Source: Phycisphaerae bacterium (GTDB lineage Bacteria; Planctomycetota; Phycisphaerae; UBA1845). Taken from it: a DNA stretch of 64,000 bases. The position numbers and the translations under genes are program-made. Where the stretch lies: assembly GCA_028289375.1 (NCBI GenBank), contig JANQQK010000013.1:17853-81852 (forward strand), read 5' to 3'. Below, one piece after another: positions 1-9,087 of the stretch (position 1 is the first letter of the stretch; each line of letters starts with the position of its first letter). The notes below the pieces were generated by a model that ran no database searches, was not told the DNA's origin, and was given only the letters and a program-made list of their open reading frames with translations.

Positions 1-738
1 GCCGCTGCTGCCGGTGTGCTGGTAGAACTCAACAGTGTCGCTGCCAACAAGGCGACCGGCGATCGCCGCGTACGCCAAACCGTTTTGCGTTGAACGCGAC
101 TGGAACAGCAGAATCGATGACGCCGGGTCGATCGGGTTGATCGACGCCGCGGCCGGCGCGTTCTGGCGCGGGCCACTGAAACTGATCGTCCCGTGCTGCA
201 CGCTGCCGATCTTGCTCGGATCGAACTCGACGACGGTCCAGTTATAGTTGACGCTCGAGTTGTTCGACGCGGCACGTTGAATGCGTACCGATGTCGACGT
301 CTCGACATGCGCGGTCAACTGAGCCTCGTTGTAGTAGCTGCGGCTACCCGAATTCGTGTCAGCCGACACGAACGCGATGGCGTTGCCGGCGTCCACGACG
401 CCACCGATGTTGTCGGCACGGCTGCCCTGCCCGTTGCTGAACGAGCCGTTGCCGTGGTAGGCGGTGAATTCATCGCCGACACATTCGACGACCTGCCAGC
501 TGACCCACGTCGAGTTGCCTGAGTTCTGACGCTCGATGCGAACGGTACTCCCATCCAGCAGATAACCGCGAACCATGGCACGATCGGCGTTGGTATTGCC
601 ATTCGTGTAGCCCGTTCCGTAACTGATCATGGCGAATGCATGGTTGAGATCGACCGTATTGATCGGCACATCCAGCGACGCACCAGTCACTTCGACTCGC
701 CCTGACTGCACGCTGTAGCCGGACATTGCGTTCGGATC
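1..738 (-). repeat. C-terminal beta-module repeat of the M64-type protein
   Basis: After the last FN3 domain the protein has at least three divergent copies of a ~100-residue module. Each copy contains V-Q-x-G near its start, an A-I/F-x-x-V strand followed by N-x-N/S-x-x-x-x-N, and a T-V-R-I-x-R strand ending in W-x-V-V-E-C/F. The third copy is cut by the window edge. I do not recognise the module with certainty; it looks like a surface adhesion or carbohydrate-binding beta-sandwich. Confidence 0.55.
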
Positions 739-3700
739 GAACGGCGTGACGGCCACTTCGTTGCTGTTCGGGCTTTCGTTGCCGAAATCGTCGAACGCGG
801 TCACGACGTAGTGGTAGGTCGTTCCGTTGACAAGTCCGCCATCGGCGTAGCTGGTGGCGTCGTCGTTGTCGATGTTGACGTACGGTCCGCCGCTCGTGGT
901 GCTGCGGTAGATGCCATACTCGCGGAAGTCAGGTTCCGAATTGGCATCCCAGGACAGATCAACACCACCGTTGGTCGGCGTTCCGACAAGATTGGTCGGT
1001 GCAGCCGGCGGAATTGTGTCGACCGGTGTGGCCGTGACCTCCAGGCTGTACGCGCTCTCCTCCTGCGTGCCGCCATTGATGGACACCACGACGTAAAAGT
1101 AGGGTTGGCCGATGACGACGTTGGTGTCGACATGCGGCGGGTCGTAGACCTGGGCGATGCCTGTATACGGACCACCAGAGCTCGTCGCACGATACACACC
1201 ATAGCCAATCAGCTCAGGATGCGAGACCGGGCTCCAGTTGATGGTGACCTGCCCCTGGCCCCCGGTCGCGCTCACATTCTGCGGCTGCGGCATTGGCTGC
1301 TCAGGGTCGGCGAAGACCTCGTTGCTGAATCCGCTTTCGCGCGCGAGGTTGTCAACGGCGGTCACGACGTAGTAATAGCGCGTACCGTTCACGACCGTGT
1401 CATCCTCGTACTCGCTCAACACATCGCTGCCGACGTAGCTGTACGGTCCACCGCTTGTCGTGCTGCGGTAGGTGTTGTAGCTGGTCACGCTTGGCTGCGT
1501 TGAGTCATCCCAATCGAGGAACACGTACTCGTCGCCTTCGACGAGAACCTGGAGATTCGTCGGCGGCAGCGGTTCGGGCGTCGACGACGGAACCGCGGAT
1601 ACCTCATTGCTGTAAGGACTCAGATTGCCCCAGTTGTCCTCAGCCTGCACGACGAAATAGTATGTCACACCATTGGTCAATCCGGTGACAAGCCATTCGG
1701 TAACATCGTCGCTGTCGATCTCGTCATATGGACCGCCCTGCGTTTCGGCGATGTAGATGAAGTAGCTGTTGAAGTCCGGTTCGGTGTTGGCGTCCCAGGT
1801 CAGGTAGACCTGACTGTCCAGCGCCGTCGCCTGCAGGTTCGTCGGTGCTGCTGGTGGAACCATGTCGCGTGGCAGCGCCTGAACCTGAACACTGTAGGCA
1901 CTTTCCGAACCGCCCAGATCCGTCGCGGTAATGACGTAGTAGTACCACGTTCCATTCGTCACGTTGTTGTCGACGTAGTCGCTGGTAAAGGCATCGTCGA
2001 TCAGCGTGTACGGACCGCCGTTGGCCGTTCCGCGGTAGACGGTGTAGAAATCGAGATCGGATTCGCCACTATCTGCCCAGTCGAGTGAGACGCTGCCGTC
2101 GCCGGCCATCGCGACAACACCGGTCGGAGGATTTGGGGCGGGGTCAGCGGTCGGCGTCACGAAGATACCCGAGCTGTAGTCGCTCTCGTTGCCGGCGTCG
2201 TCGAGCGTCGTGACCTGGTAGAAGTAAGTCACTTCGTTGGTCAATCCGGTGTCGAGGTATTCCGGGTCTTCGGTTGTCCCGATCAACGTGTAAGGCGGAC
2301 TGGACGAGAGACTCCTGTAGACGTTGTACTCCAGGACGTCCGGCTCGTTGACCGCCTCCCAGAAGAGCGAGACCGTCTCAAAGCCGGCCACACCGGTGAG
2401 GTTGTCAGGCTCGGATGGTGGGTTGTCGTCGAACGGAATGGCTGATACCTCAGCGCTGAATGGACTCAGCGCTCCTGACGTATCCTCGGCCTGAATCACG
2501 AAGTAATACGTGACACCATTGGTCAGGCCGCCCACGTACCAACTGGTAACGTCATCGTTGTCGATCTCCTCGTAAGGACCGCCACTCGTCAGCGAATAGT
2601 AGATGTAGTACGAGTTGAAATCCGGCTCTGGATTCTGACTCCACGACAGGATGACGTGGCGATCGTGCGGCTCAGCCGTCAGCCCCGTCGGCGCAGACGG
2701 CGGGAAGTTGGTCGGTGTACCGCTGACTTCCCCGCTCAGCACGCCTTCATTGCCGTTGGCATCGCGGGCAAGAACAACGTAGTAGTAGGTCGTGTCGTTG
2801 ACCAGCCCTGTATCATAGAAGTCGCTCGACGACAGCAAGCCGCTGTGCACCTGCGTGTACGGCCCACCCGTTGTCAATGAGCGGAACAGCTTGTAACCAA
2901 CGATGTTTGATTCCGGGTTGTCGTCCCAGTCGATCGACAACGCTGTCTCGTCGATGGTCGTCGCGAGATTCTGCGGGGCGATCGGGAACACGACGCCGGC
3001 AGTGCCGAGATCCTCATTGCTCACCGTGCTCTCGTTACCCTGTGCAAAGGCGCTAACGACATAGTAGTAGGTCGTGCCGAGCGTAACGGTCGTGTCATCG
3101 TAGGACGTCGTTGTGCTCGTCCCGACCTGAGTGTACGTGCCGCCGGGCGAAGTCGCGCGGTAAACGCGATACTCGACGATGTCCGGTTCGGGATTGGCGT
3201 TCCACGTGACGTTGATGCTGTCCGCGTCGGCCGTGGCGATCAATCCGGTCGGTGCACCCGGGTAGCCACCCTGTACGGTCCAGGAACGGGTGGCAGTCAT
3301 CCACTGGGCGCGGGCGGTTTCATCGCGGACGCGCGTCGTGTTATCAACCACCGTGACGGAAACGTCGTGAATCGTGTCGGAGAGGTTGTCATAGTCGGGC
3401 GTGAAACTCGCACCGTTCGCACCGCTCACGGGCAACCCATCGATAAACCATTGGACGTCCAGACTGTGGCCAACCGGTTGCATCGGAGTCACGTTGAACG
3501 TCGTACCGGCGAAGTATGGCTCGCTCGATGACGGCGTTGCGGCGTCGATGGGCGACACATCCTGATAAAGGACGATGATGAACTGCTCTGCGTTGACCTC
3601 CTCAAACGGGCGATTGAGGCTCCGCATCTTGGACGAAACCGTCGGGCGATAGATGCCGGTCGCACGATAGTACGCCCCCTCGAACGTATCCACGTTGGGC

Positions 3701-4566
3701 AGGTCCAGCCAGCGATACCACTTCGTTTGCAAGGACGTCTGCTCGGCGGCGGTATAGATGCTCACATTGGCAAGCCAGGGATCGCTTCCGGTATAGGGCG
3801 AGCTACTGTCGACGTATTCATCGGCAAGGTTTCCGAAGCTGTGGCCAAACTCATGCAACGCCACCTCCTTCGACAGGCTGTGGTTGCCGACAACCGTACC
3901 GATTTCAAGCGTGTACCATGCGACACCACCGTACGTCGTCGAATTGGCGAGCGCGAGAATCTGATCCTCATCTGGAGCGTTTGAAGCCGCGTCGCGCGCC
4001 TTGCCGATGTTGATCAGCAGTCGGCGACCGTTCGAGTAGTACATATCCAACGCCGTATCGCGAAGCGGGCCACCCTCCTCATCAACGCCCGACTCGTTGG
4101 AGATCACATCGACACGGTGCACGTTGAAATAGGGCTCGTAAGCATCGAATGGATTCTCCGCGAAGAAGCCGGCGAGGATGTTGTTGACGTGCTGTTCGTA
4201 GTCCGGCAGGTCAGCCACGGTGTACCCGTCGCCGACAAACACAATGTCAACGCGGTTGTCGACGGGGCCGTTGTCATGCAGCGTCGTGGTGTTGAAAGGC
4301 ACGGCCATCTGCAACGTTGAGTCCAGTCCGTAGAGCGCGCGTGCCTGCGGATCGCTCGGGTCAGCGTGGATAGCGGTACAGCCGGTTGTCAGGTGATGGT
4401 GCGGACCATCATGCTGCTGATCATCACCAGCATCGTAATACGTTTCGCGACTGGGTTTGTCGGAATCCTGCTGACGTTCGATACGCAAAGGTGGCGCCGC
4501 GATGGTGTGCGTCATGACGGCCATTGAAACGGTAAACGCTGCGAGCAATCTCGCCCTGGACAACAT
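1..4566 (-). CDS. Secreted M64-type metallopeptidase with nine FN3 repeats (3' end outside window)
   Basis: The reading frame is open from the ATG at 4566 to the window edge (1522 codons, no stop), so the C-terminus is missing. AAGGAGG lies 8 nt before this ATG. The first ~22 residues look like a signal peptide. The peptidase domain carries HEFGHSFGNLADEY with zinc ligands H238 and H242 and the general-base E239; this extended signature is characteristic of the IgA-peptidase M64 family. The domain ends near residue 400. It is followed by a PKD/Ig-like stretch, nine FN3 domains, and at least three copies of a ~100-residue beta module at the truncated C-terminus. Likely an exported or cell-surface protease with long spacer repeats; the substrate is unknown. 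It lies 301 bp downstream of a co-oriented secreted-protein operon but has its own strong ribosome site, so it may be separately transcribed. Confidence 0.88.
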   Translation of the reverse strand, partial: MLSRARLLAAFTVSMAVMTHTIAAPPLRIERQQDSDKPSRETYYDAGDDQQHDGPHHHLTTGCTAIHADPSDPQARALYGLDSTLQMAVPFNTTTLHDNGPVDNRVDIVFVGDGYTVADLPDYEQHVNNILAGFFAENPFDAYEPYFNVHRVDVISNESGVDEEGGPLRDTALDMYYSNGRRLLINIGKARDAASNAPDEDQILALANSTTYGGVAWYTLEIGTVVGNHSLSKEVALHEFGHSFGNLADEYVDSSSPYTGSDPWLANVSIYTAAEQTSLQTKWYRWLDLPNVDTFEGAYYRATGIYRPTVSSKMRSLNRPFEEVNAEQFIIVLYQDVSPIDAATPSSSEPYFAGTTFNVTPMQPVGHSLDVQWFIDGLPVSGANGASFTPDYDNLSDTIHDVSVTVVDNTTRVRDETARAQWMTATRSWTVQGGYPGAPTGLIATADADSINVTWNANPEPDIVEYRVYRATSPGGTYTQVGTSTTTSYDDTTVTLGTTYYYVVSAFAQGNESTVSNEDLGTAGVVFPIAPQNLATTIDETALSIDWDDNPESNIVGYKLFRSLTTGGPYTQVHSGLLSSSDFYDTGLVNDTTYYYVVLARDANGNEGVLSGEVSGTPTNFPPSAPTGLTAEPHDRHVILSWSQNPEPDFNSYYIYYSLTSGGPYEEIDNDDVTSWYVGGLTNGVTYYFVIQAEDTSGALSPFSAEVSAIPFDDNPPSEPDNLTGVAGFETVSLFWEAVNEPDVLEYNVYRSLSSSPPYTLIGTTEDPEYLDTGLTNEVTYFYQVTTLDDAGNESDYSSGIFVTPTADPAPNPPTGVVAMAGDGSVSLDWADSGESDLDFYTVYRGTANGGPYTLIDDAFTSDYVDNNVTNGTWYYYVITATDLGGSESAYSVQVQALPRDMVPPAAPTNLQATALDSQVYLTWDANTEPDFNSYFIYIAETQGGPYDEIDSDDVTEWLVTGLTNGVTYYFVVQAEDNWGNLSPYSNEVSAVPSSTPEPLPPTNLQVLVEGDEYVFLDWDDSTQPSVTSYNTYRSTTSGGPYSYVGSDVLSEYEDDTVVNGTRYYYVVTAVDNLARESGFSNEVFADPEQPMPQPQNVSATGGQGQVTINWSPVSHPELIGYGVYRATSSGGPYTGIAQVYDPPHVDTNVVIGQPYFYVVVSINGGTQEESAYSLEVTATPVDTIPPAAPTNLVGTPTNGGVDLSWDANSEPDFREYGIYRSTTSGGPYVNIDNDDATSYADGGLVNGTTYHYVVTAFDDFGNESPNSNEVAVTPFDPNAMSGYSVQSGRVEVTGASLDVPINTVDLNHAFAMISYGTGYTNGNTNADRAMVRGYLLDGSTVRIERQNSGNSTWVSWQVVECVGDEFTAYHGNGSFSNGQGSRADNIGGVVDAGNAIAFVSADTNSGSRSYYNEAQLTAHVETSTSVRIQRAASNNSSVNYNWTVVEFDPSKIGSVQHGTISFSGPRQNAPAAASINPIDPASSILLFQSRSTQNGLAYAAIAGRLVGSDTVEFYQHTGSSG
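742..3263 (-). repeat. Nine tandem fibronectin type III coding repeats
   Basis: Inside the M64-type gene there are nine units of ~90-95 codons. Each starts near P-x-x-P-T-N/G-L, has a central W-D/N-x-N-x-E-P-D and Y-x-I/V-Y-R, then G-G-P-Y, and ends with the T-Y-Y-Y/F-V-V and N-E-S-x-x-S-N-E-V strands. Approximate borders (high to low coordinate): 3260, 2985, 2706, 2425, 2140, 1858, 1570, 1290, 1020-745. Units 3 and 6 are the closest to each other. They probably act as spacers or carbohydrate/cell-surface adhesion modules. Confidence 0.85.
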
Positions 4567-4781
4567 GGTAGATGCCTCCTTCAAAAGGGAATGGGAAGTG
4601 TCGGTGGTTGTCACTGTGACCCGCGCCATACACCATGGATTATCCAGCGCCCCTGAAGGAGTGGAACTGCTCGGTGATTTAGATTGCGTTAAGTCTTTGT
4701 GCGCGCAATTGACTCTCTTGATATGAAGATTCCAACCAATGAATGAGCGTTTTGCACGAATTCTTTCGCACGTGTGTCATG

Positions 4782-4825
4782 CCCGTGCGCGATCACCAGA
4801 TGGGATTGCGCGCATCGCACACGGG
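4782..4825. terminator. Stem-loop in the 301-bp gap between two secreted-protein transcription units
   Basis: CCCGTG-c-GCGAT (4782-4793) pairs with ATCGC-a-CACGGG (4814-4825): 11 pairs with one mismatch and a 20-nt loop. It lies 43 bp beyond the stop of the 4868-8020 gene on the minus strand. No U-run follows, so a simple Rho-independent terminator is not proven. The rest of the 4567-4867 gap holds only the ribosome site of the M64-type gene; I see no gene in it. Confidence 0.35.
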
Positions 4826-4867
4826 GTGCTTCACGCTGCATGAATGGATAAGCGCGTGACGAAAATT

Positions 4868-7800
4868 CTACGGACTGGTGGCTGTCGCAAGTCTCTCGAA
4901 GTCAAAGAGATCGACATCGCCGTCCTGGTCGAAGTCGGCGTCGACCGCAGGATCGCAATTGGCGGAGGCCAAATTGCCGGAGCCGTTGAAGCATTCTTGA
5001 AACAACTGAAAGTCCAGAAGGTTCACAACGCCGTCACCATTCAGGTCAGGCGAAACCGCCGCGATCGTCAACGTCACATTCGTCGGGTTGTAGTGCACCT
5101 CGTACACTGGCGGAATCGACAAATCTGTAAATTCACCAGACACGTCCGCAGCCTCGAGAATGACAAACTCGTCGGTCATCTTCGGCGCAAAGGCATTGAG
5201 ATGCGTCACAACCAAAGTACCGCCAAGCGTCGCGCTCCCGGAAATCGTCAGCATGTCTGACCCCGTGTCATCGATCTCGATATCGAGTGCACCGCCTGGC
5301 TGATCGTAGTCGCCATCGATCATGAGTTGGCCGATCGACGTTCCCGGTGCAACCGCCCCGCCGCTGTTCTCGAGATCCCCGAGGTACTGACCATCACCCT
5401 TGAACAAGCCGCCCTGCAACGCAAACGGATCGCTCGTACTTAGATCGAGCATCGTGCCGGCGTTGATGATCGTCCCGCCAGCCATCTGCGTGACCAGCGC
5501 CGTCGTGACTTCCAGCGTACCTTGCTGAATGTCGATCACGCCCTCGTTGTTCAGATCAGTGTTCTGAAGGAGCGTGACTCCGTCGTTCGTCGTGCGGATG
5601 AGCGTGCCGGAATTGTTGATACTCCTGCTGCTCGTGGCCCTGCCGTCGTATCGGAAGTCGATCAGCCCCGTTTCGTTGTTGTCGATTCTCCCCGAGCCAC
5701 TGAACCCGAAACCGCCACGAAAGACCATGGTGCCGTTGTTGATGAATGGACGAGACAAGGATCGCGAGCTGCTGGTGGGATTGATCGTGGTCACGCCATC
5801 GGAAGTGATAACGCCGCCCGCAAATATGGAACCATTTGACCACGTGAAGGCATCCACGATTCTAATCGGGCTTGATCCGTGGATGACGGACCCGGCGTCG
5901 AGAAATGCCAGTTCGTTGATGTTGACTTGCTGACCGGTGTCGAGGTAGAGCGATGAGCTGTTGAAATTGACGGGGATGGTCACCGTATCAAAACTGATTT
6001 CCCGATCGGTCGGGGCCTCGAATCGCATGGTTCCGCGTCTGATGGTGACGTGATCACCGTAGTCGATGATGTCAGCATCCGGCGCGAACGTCCACCCACA
6101 ACCGTCGCACTCGATTCCGTCAGAAATGTTGACGGAACCGTGGCAGGTGCTGCTGCCCGCCCAGAGCAGGAGATTCTCCGCGGTCATTGTGGATGTCGAT
6201 TGAAGATCGTGGTTCGCCCCGGCGAACTTCAGGATGGCTCCGGGATCAGAGATGATGTCCCCCGTATAGGTGCTGCTACCATTGAGCGGATGCGTCGCAA
6301 AACTGAAGGTTCCCGTTTGATTGTGGAACAGGCCGTCGTTGATGATGGCACCGTTGATGCTGATCTCGCCATCGCCGACTGTTCGAAGAACGGTGCCACC
6401 GTCGTTCGTGATGACTCCGCCGGCGACACCACCGCCGTTGGTCTGAAAATCCACGACAACGCCTGGAGCGATATTGAGTCGGCCTCCGCTTGAGAGGCTG
6501 AATCCGGAGCGAAATATCGCCTGATCATTGATATTCAGAACGCGCGACATGCTCCTGCTGCTGGACGTCGCATTGAAGACAACCGGACCATCGGCCGTGA
6601 TGGCACCGCCAGGCCAGAAGGAACCCCTGGTCCATCTGAACTCACCACTGATGTTGATTGGGCTTGAGCCATACAGAGACCCGGTGACCATGGTGAAGTC
6701 GACGACGTTGACCGGCTGGCCGGTGTCAAACTCGATGGTTCCGGATGACTCGCCCGGCGTGGTGATCGTTACGGATTGCAGGTCGATCGGCTCATCGACC
6801 GGAGCAAAGAAGTTGACGCGGCCCCGTTCGACATAGACGTGTTGGCCGTAGCTGACAATGTTGGCATCGTCGGCGAACGTCCATCGACCACCAACGCCGT
6901 CAATACGCTCCGCGATGTCGACCGTTCCATGAAAGAAGCCATCGTTGCTGCTTCTCAACTGGAGGGTCTCTGCCGTCAAGGTCGACGATGGCATGAACAT
7001 CTGGTCACTCTGCAGTCCGAGCAGTGTGCCCGGATCGCTACGCACTTCTCCAGTATGGGTGGCTGGGTGGTAGAGGTAGAATTCACCGGTCTGATTGTGG
7101 ATCAAACCGGAGTTATTGACGGGTGTCTGAATGTTCGCGTCGCCGTCACCTTCTGTCCGAACGAACGAGCCGCGAACATCGACAAGCCCGCTGCCACCAA
7201 CGAACATTGCGGAATCGCCTTCGTACTCGAAAGTCGCATCCGTTCCAATCTCGAACGTTGCCCCACTGTTCATGCTGACGACCCTTCGGACATTGCGGCC
7301 CACACCGCCAGTCAGGCGAAGGTCGCCGCGGCTGAGCGTGACCGAGTTGTTCACGATCGCCATACCGTCGGTCACCTCCGTCGTACCGACGCCATCAATC
7401 GTGCCCCGACGCCAGATGAGTTTGCCGTCGATCAACAGGTTGTCGTCCACACTGAGCGTTGCGTTGCCGGTCATCTCGACATCGCCGAGGATGCTTGAAG
7501 CTTCATCAAGTTCGAGACGCGTGGAACCGTTGCTGCCGTCGATCACAAACTCAAGGCTGCTGGCCAATGAGTTCAGAATCGTGTCACTCTCGCGATAGAT
7601 GATGTGGTCCTGGCACACATCACCAGGAATGCAGGCGTTGTCCCCATCTGCCGGGATGGCGTTTTCGTACCAGTTCATGCACTCGCCCCACTCGCGGCCG
7701 CCGGGCAACCCAAGCTCCCCGGACCAGTGCTTGACCGTCTCACTGCCACCCATGGTTTCGTCGAAGCACTCGTTGTAGCCAGGAATATCCTCGACGCATT

Positions 7801-8020
7801 CTGGCGTACGCGACTTGATCTGCATGCTTCCACGGACGGCGAACTGGCCACCGGACATGGCCGCGCTTCGCGCAACGCCGATCGTCCCCGTTGCCTCGAA
7901 AGGCCCACCAGTCTTGCCGACTTCACCACCTGACGTAAACGACGATTTGTTGATCTCGAAATCTTGTGCCGCCACAGACGGTACGATCAGAAGCAGAATG
8001 ATCCACGGGCGCAAATCCAT
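4868..8020 (-). CDS. Secreted beta-repeat protein with C-terminal dockerin-like domain
   Basis: 1050 aa. The start has GGAG 9 nt upstream and encodes a signal peptide ending around V-A-A-Q. A short Cys-containing region (residues ~75-135) is followed by ~750 residues of low-complexity beta-strand repeats rich in N, G, T and D. Repeated phrases include W-T-F-A-D-D-A-N-I-V, G-x-V-x-F-x-A-P and S-x-S-P-I-N-I-S-G, as expected for a parallel beta-helix or autotransporter-like passenger. The last ~60 residues are two EF-hand-like loops (D-L-N-G-D-G-V-V-N-L-L-D and D-F-D-Q-D-G-D-V-D-L-F-D), a dockerin-type pair widespread in planctomycete secreted proteins. It is the last gene of a three-gene operon and a paralogue of the first, with high similarity at DNA level in the 3' 230 bp. 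Its role is probably structural or adhesive; no catalytic motif was found. Confidence 0.85.
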   Translation of the reverse strand: MDLRPWIILLLIVPSVAAQDFEINKSSFTSGGEVGKTGGPFEATGTIGVARSAAMSGGQFAVRGSMQIKSRTPECVEDIPGYNECFDETMGGSETVKHWSGELGLPGGREWGECMNWYENAIPADGDNACIPGDVCQDHIIYRESDTILNSLASSLEFVIDGSNGSTRLELDEASSILGDVEMTGNATLSVDDNLLIDGKLIWRRGTIDGVGTTEVTDGMAIVNNSVTLSRGDLRLTGGVGRNVRRVVSMNSGATFEIGTDATFEYEGDSAMFVGGSGLVDVRGSFVRTEGDGDANIQTPVNNSGLIHNQTGEFYLYHPATHTGEVRSDPGTLLGLQSDQMFMPSSTLTAETLQLRSSNDGFFHGTVDIAERIDGVGGRWTFADDANIVSYGQHVYVERGRVNFFAPVDEPIDLQSVTITTPGESSGTIEFDTGQPVNVVDFTMVTGSLYGSSPINISGEFRWTRGSFWPGGAITADGPVVFNATSSSRSMSRVLNINDQAIFRSGFSLSSGGRLNIAPGVVVDFQTNGGGVAGGVITNDGGTVLRTVGDGEISINGAIINDGLFHNQTGTFSFATHPLNGSSTYTGDIISDPGAILKFAGANHDLQSTSTMTAENLLLWAGSSTCHGSVNISDGIECDGCGWTFAPDADIIDYGDHVTIRRGTMRFEAPTDREISFDTVTIPVNFNSSSLYLDTGQQVNINELAFLDAGSVIHGSSPIRIVDAFTWSNGSIFAGGVITSDGVTTINPTSSSRSLSRPFINNGTMVFRGGFGFSGSGRIDNNETGLIDFRYDGRATSSRSINNSGTLIRTTNDGVTLLQNTDLNNEGVIDIQQGTLEVTTALVTQMAGGTIINAGTMLDLSTSDPFALQGGLFKGDGQYLGDLENSGGAVAPGTSIGQLMIDGDYDQPGGALDIEIDDTGSDMLTISGSATLGGTLVVTHLNAFAPKMTDEFVILEAADVSGEFTDLSIPPVYEVHYNPTNVTLTIAAVSPDLNGDGVVNLLDFQLFQECFNGSGNLASANCDPAVDADFDQDGDVDLFDFERLATATSP

Positions 8021-8035
8021 CGTCGGTACTCCGGG

Positions 8036-9064
8036 CTACTTGACATTCGCACAAAGGACATGCACGCGGACGCCGTCACTGGTGTCCAAATGGCAGGACC
8101 ACCCACAACCATCCTCGCCGCAAACCGGATGATTCGAATAAATGTCGTGAAGACCTACCAACGCGTTGCAGCCACCGCCAATCGGTCGCATGCCCTCCGG
8201 ACAAAAGAGTTGCCCGCAGCATCCGAGGCCGCCTTCAAAATCCTCACTCATGTAGACCCAACCAATGTCGAGGGTACCACCGACAATGACGTCGCCGCCC
8301 TCATTGTTCAGATACAATGGCGCCGTGTTGCCACCATCACGGGCCATGATTTCGTTGGCATCGATGGCGACATTGGAACCCGCTTCATCGCCAGCCACGA
8401 TGATTCCGCCGCCCGCCGGGGACGCATCGCTGCTGCCCTGCGCATAGAGAACACCACCCGACCCGGCGTTGGACGCAAAGATCGTGGCAAACGTGTCGCT
8501 GTCCCAGTTCGCGTTGATTCCGAACGGAGCGCCGTCGCCTGAATCTAGGATGTTCAACTGGCCAAAAAGAGAATCCGGATCACCACCGACAGCCATGCGC
8601 TTCGTGACGTTCACGTCGCCGCGCATCTCAACGTCACCCACAACTTCGAGCTTCTTGTCCGGAATCGACGTACCAATACCGACGTTGTTGTTTTCGTCAA
8701 CGAAGATCCCGCGGGTCCGCAATGAGTATGGAACGCTGGTGATCCGCTCACGCGGGCTGAGCGTTACCCCCTCAACCGTAACTTCCAGATATCGAACCGT
8801 TGAGACGAATGTGTCGTCATCCACGACCAGATCGACCGTGAAGCGCCCCTCTGACACGGCGACCTCGGGCATTGAAATCTGGTCGTACTGCGTGCCTCCC
8901 GTAAGTGAGCTCCAGATCGAGAATTCCATGGCATACGTGCCTTCGGCGAGGCAGCCATTGTCCTGCAGCTCACCTTGATAGGTGATGCGTGACGGCGCTT
9001 GCCCACTTGCCAACTGTGACATCGCGAGGAATAAGACACCGATGATGGTTGGTTTCGTACGCAT
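8036..9064 (-). CDS. Secreted tail-fibre-like / trimeric-stalk protein
   Basis: 342 aa from the ATG at 9064, which has AAGGAGCG 8 nt upstream. An upstream in-frame ATG at 9091 would place the ribosome site inside the gene. A signal peptide (~21 residues) precedes an Ig-like domain (residues ~25-115: ITYQGELQDNG, then ITSVPYSLR). This is followed by N-V-G-I-G-T-x-x-P-x-x-K-L-E-V, the phrase typical of tail-fibre and secreted collagen-like stalk proteins, often just before a trimerising or chaperone region. The C-terminal ~60 residues have eight cysteines in C-x(n)-C pairs, suggesting disulfides outside the cytoplasm. It lies between two dockerin-bearing giants with 15-bp and 23-bp gaps, so it is probably made with them as part of one surface structure. 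Confidence 0.75.
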   Translation of the reverse strand: MRTKPTIIGVLFLAMSQLASGQAPSRITYQGELQDNGCLAEGTYAMEFSIWSSLTGGTQYDQISMPEVAVSEGRFTVDLVVDDDTFVSTVRYLEVTVEGVTLSPRERITSVPYSLRTRGIFVDENNNVGIGTSIPDKKLEVVGDVEMRGDVNVTKRMAVGGDPDSLFGQLNILDSGDGAPFGINANWDSDTFATIFASNAGSGGVLYAQGSSDASPAGGGIIVAGDEAGSNVAIDANEIMARDGGNTAPLYLNNEGGDVIVGGTLDIGWVYMSEDFEGGLGCCGQLFCPEGMRPIGGGCNALVGLHDIYSNHPVCGEDGCGWSCHLDTSDGVRVHVLCANVK

Positions 9065-9087
9065 ACCAAAACGCTCCTTTTTCTGAA

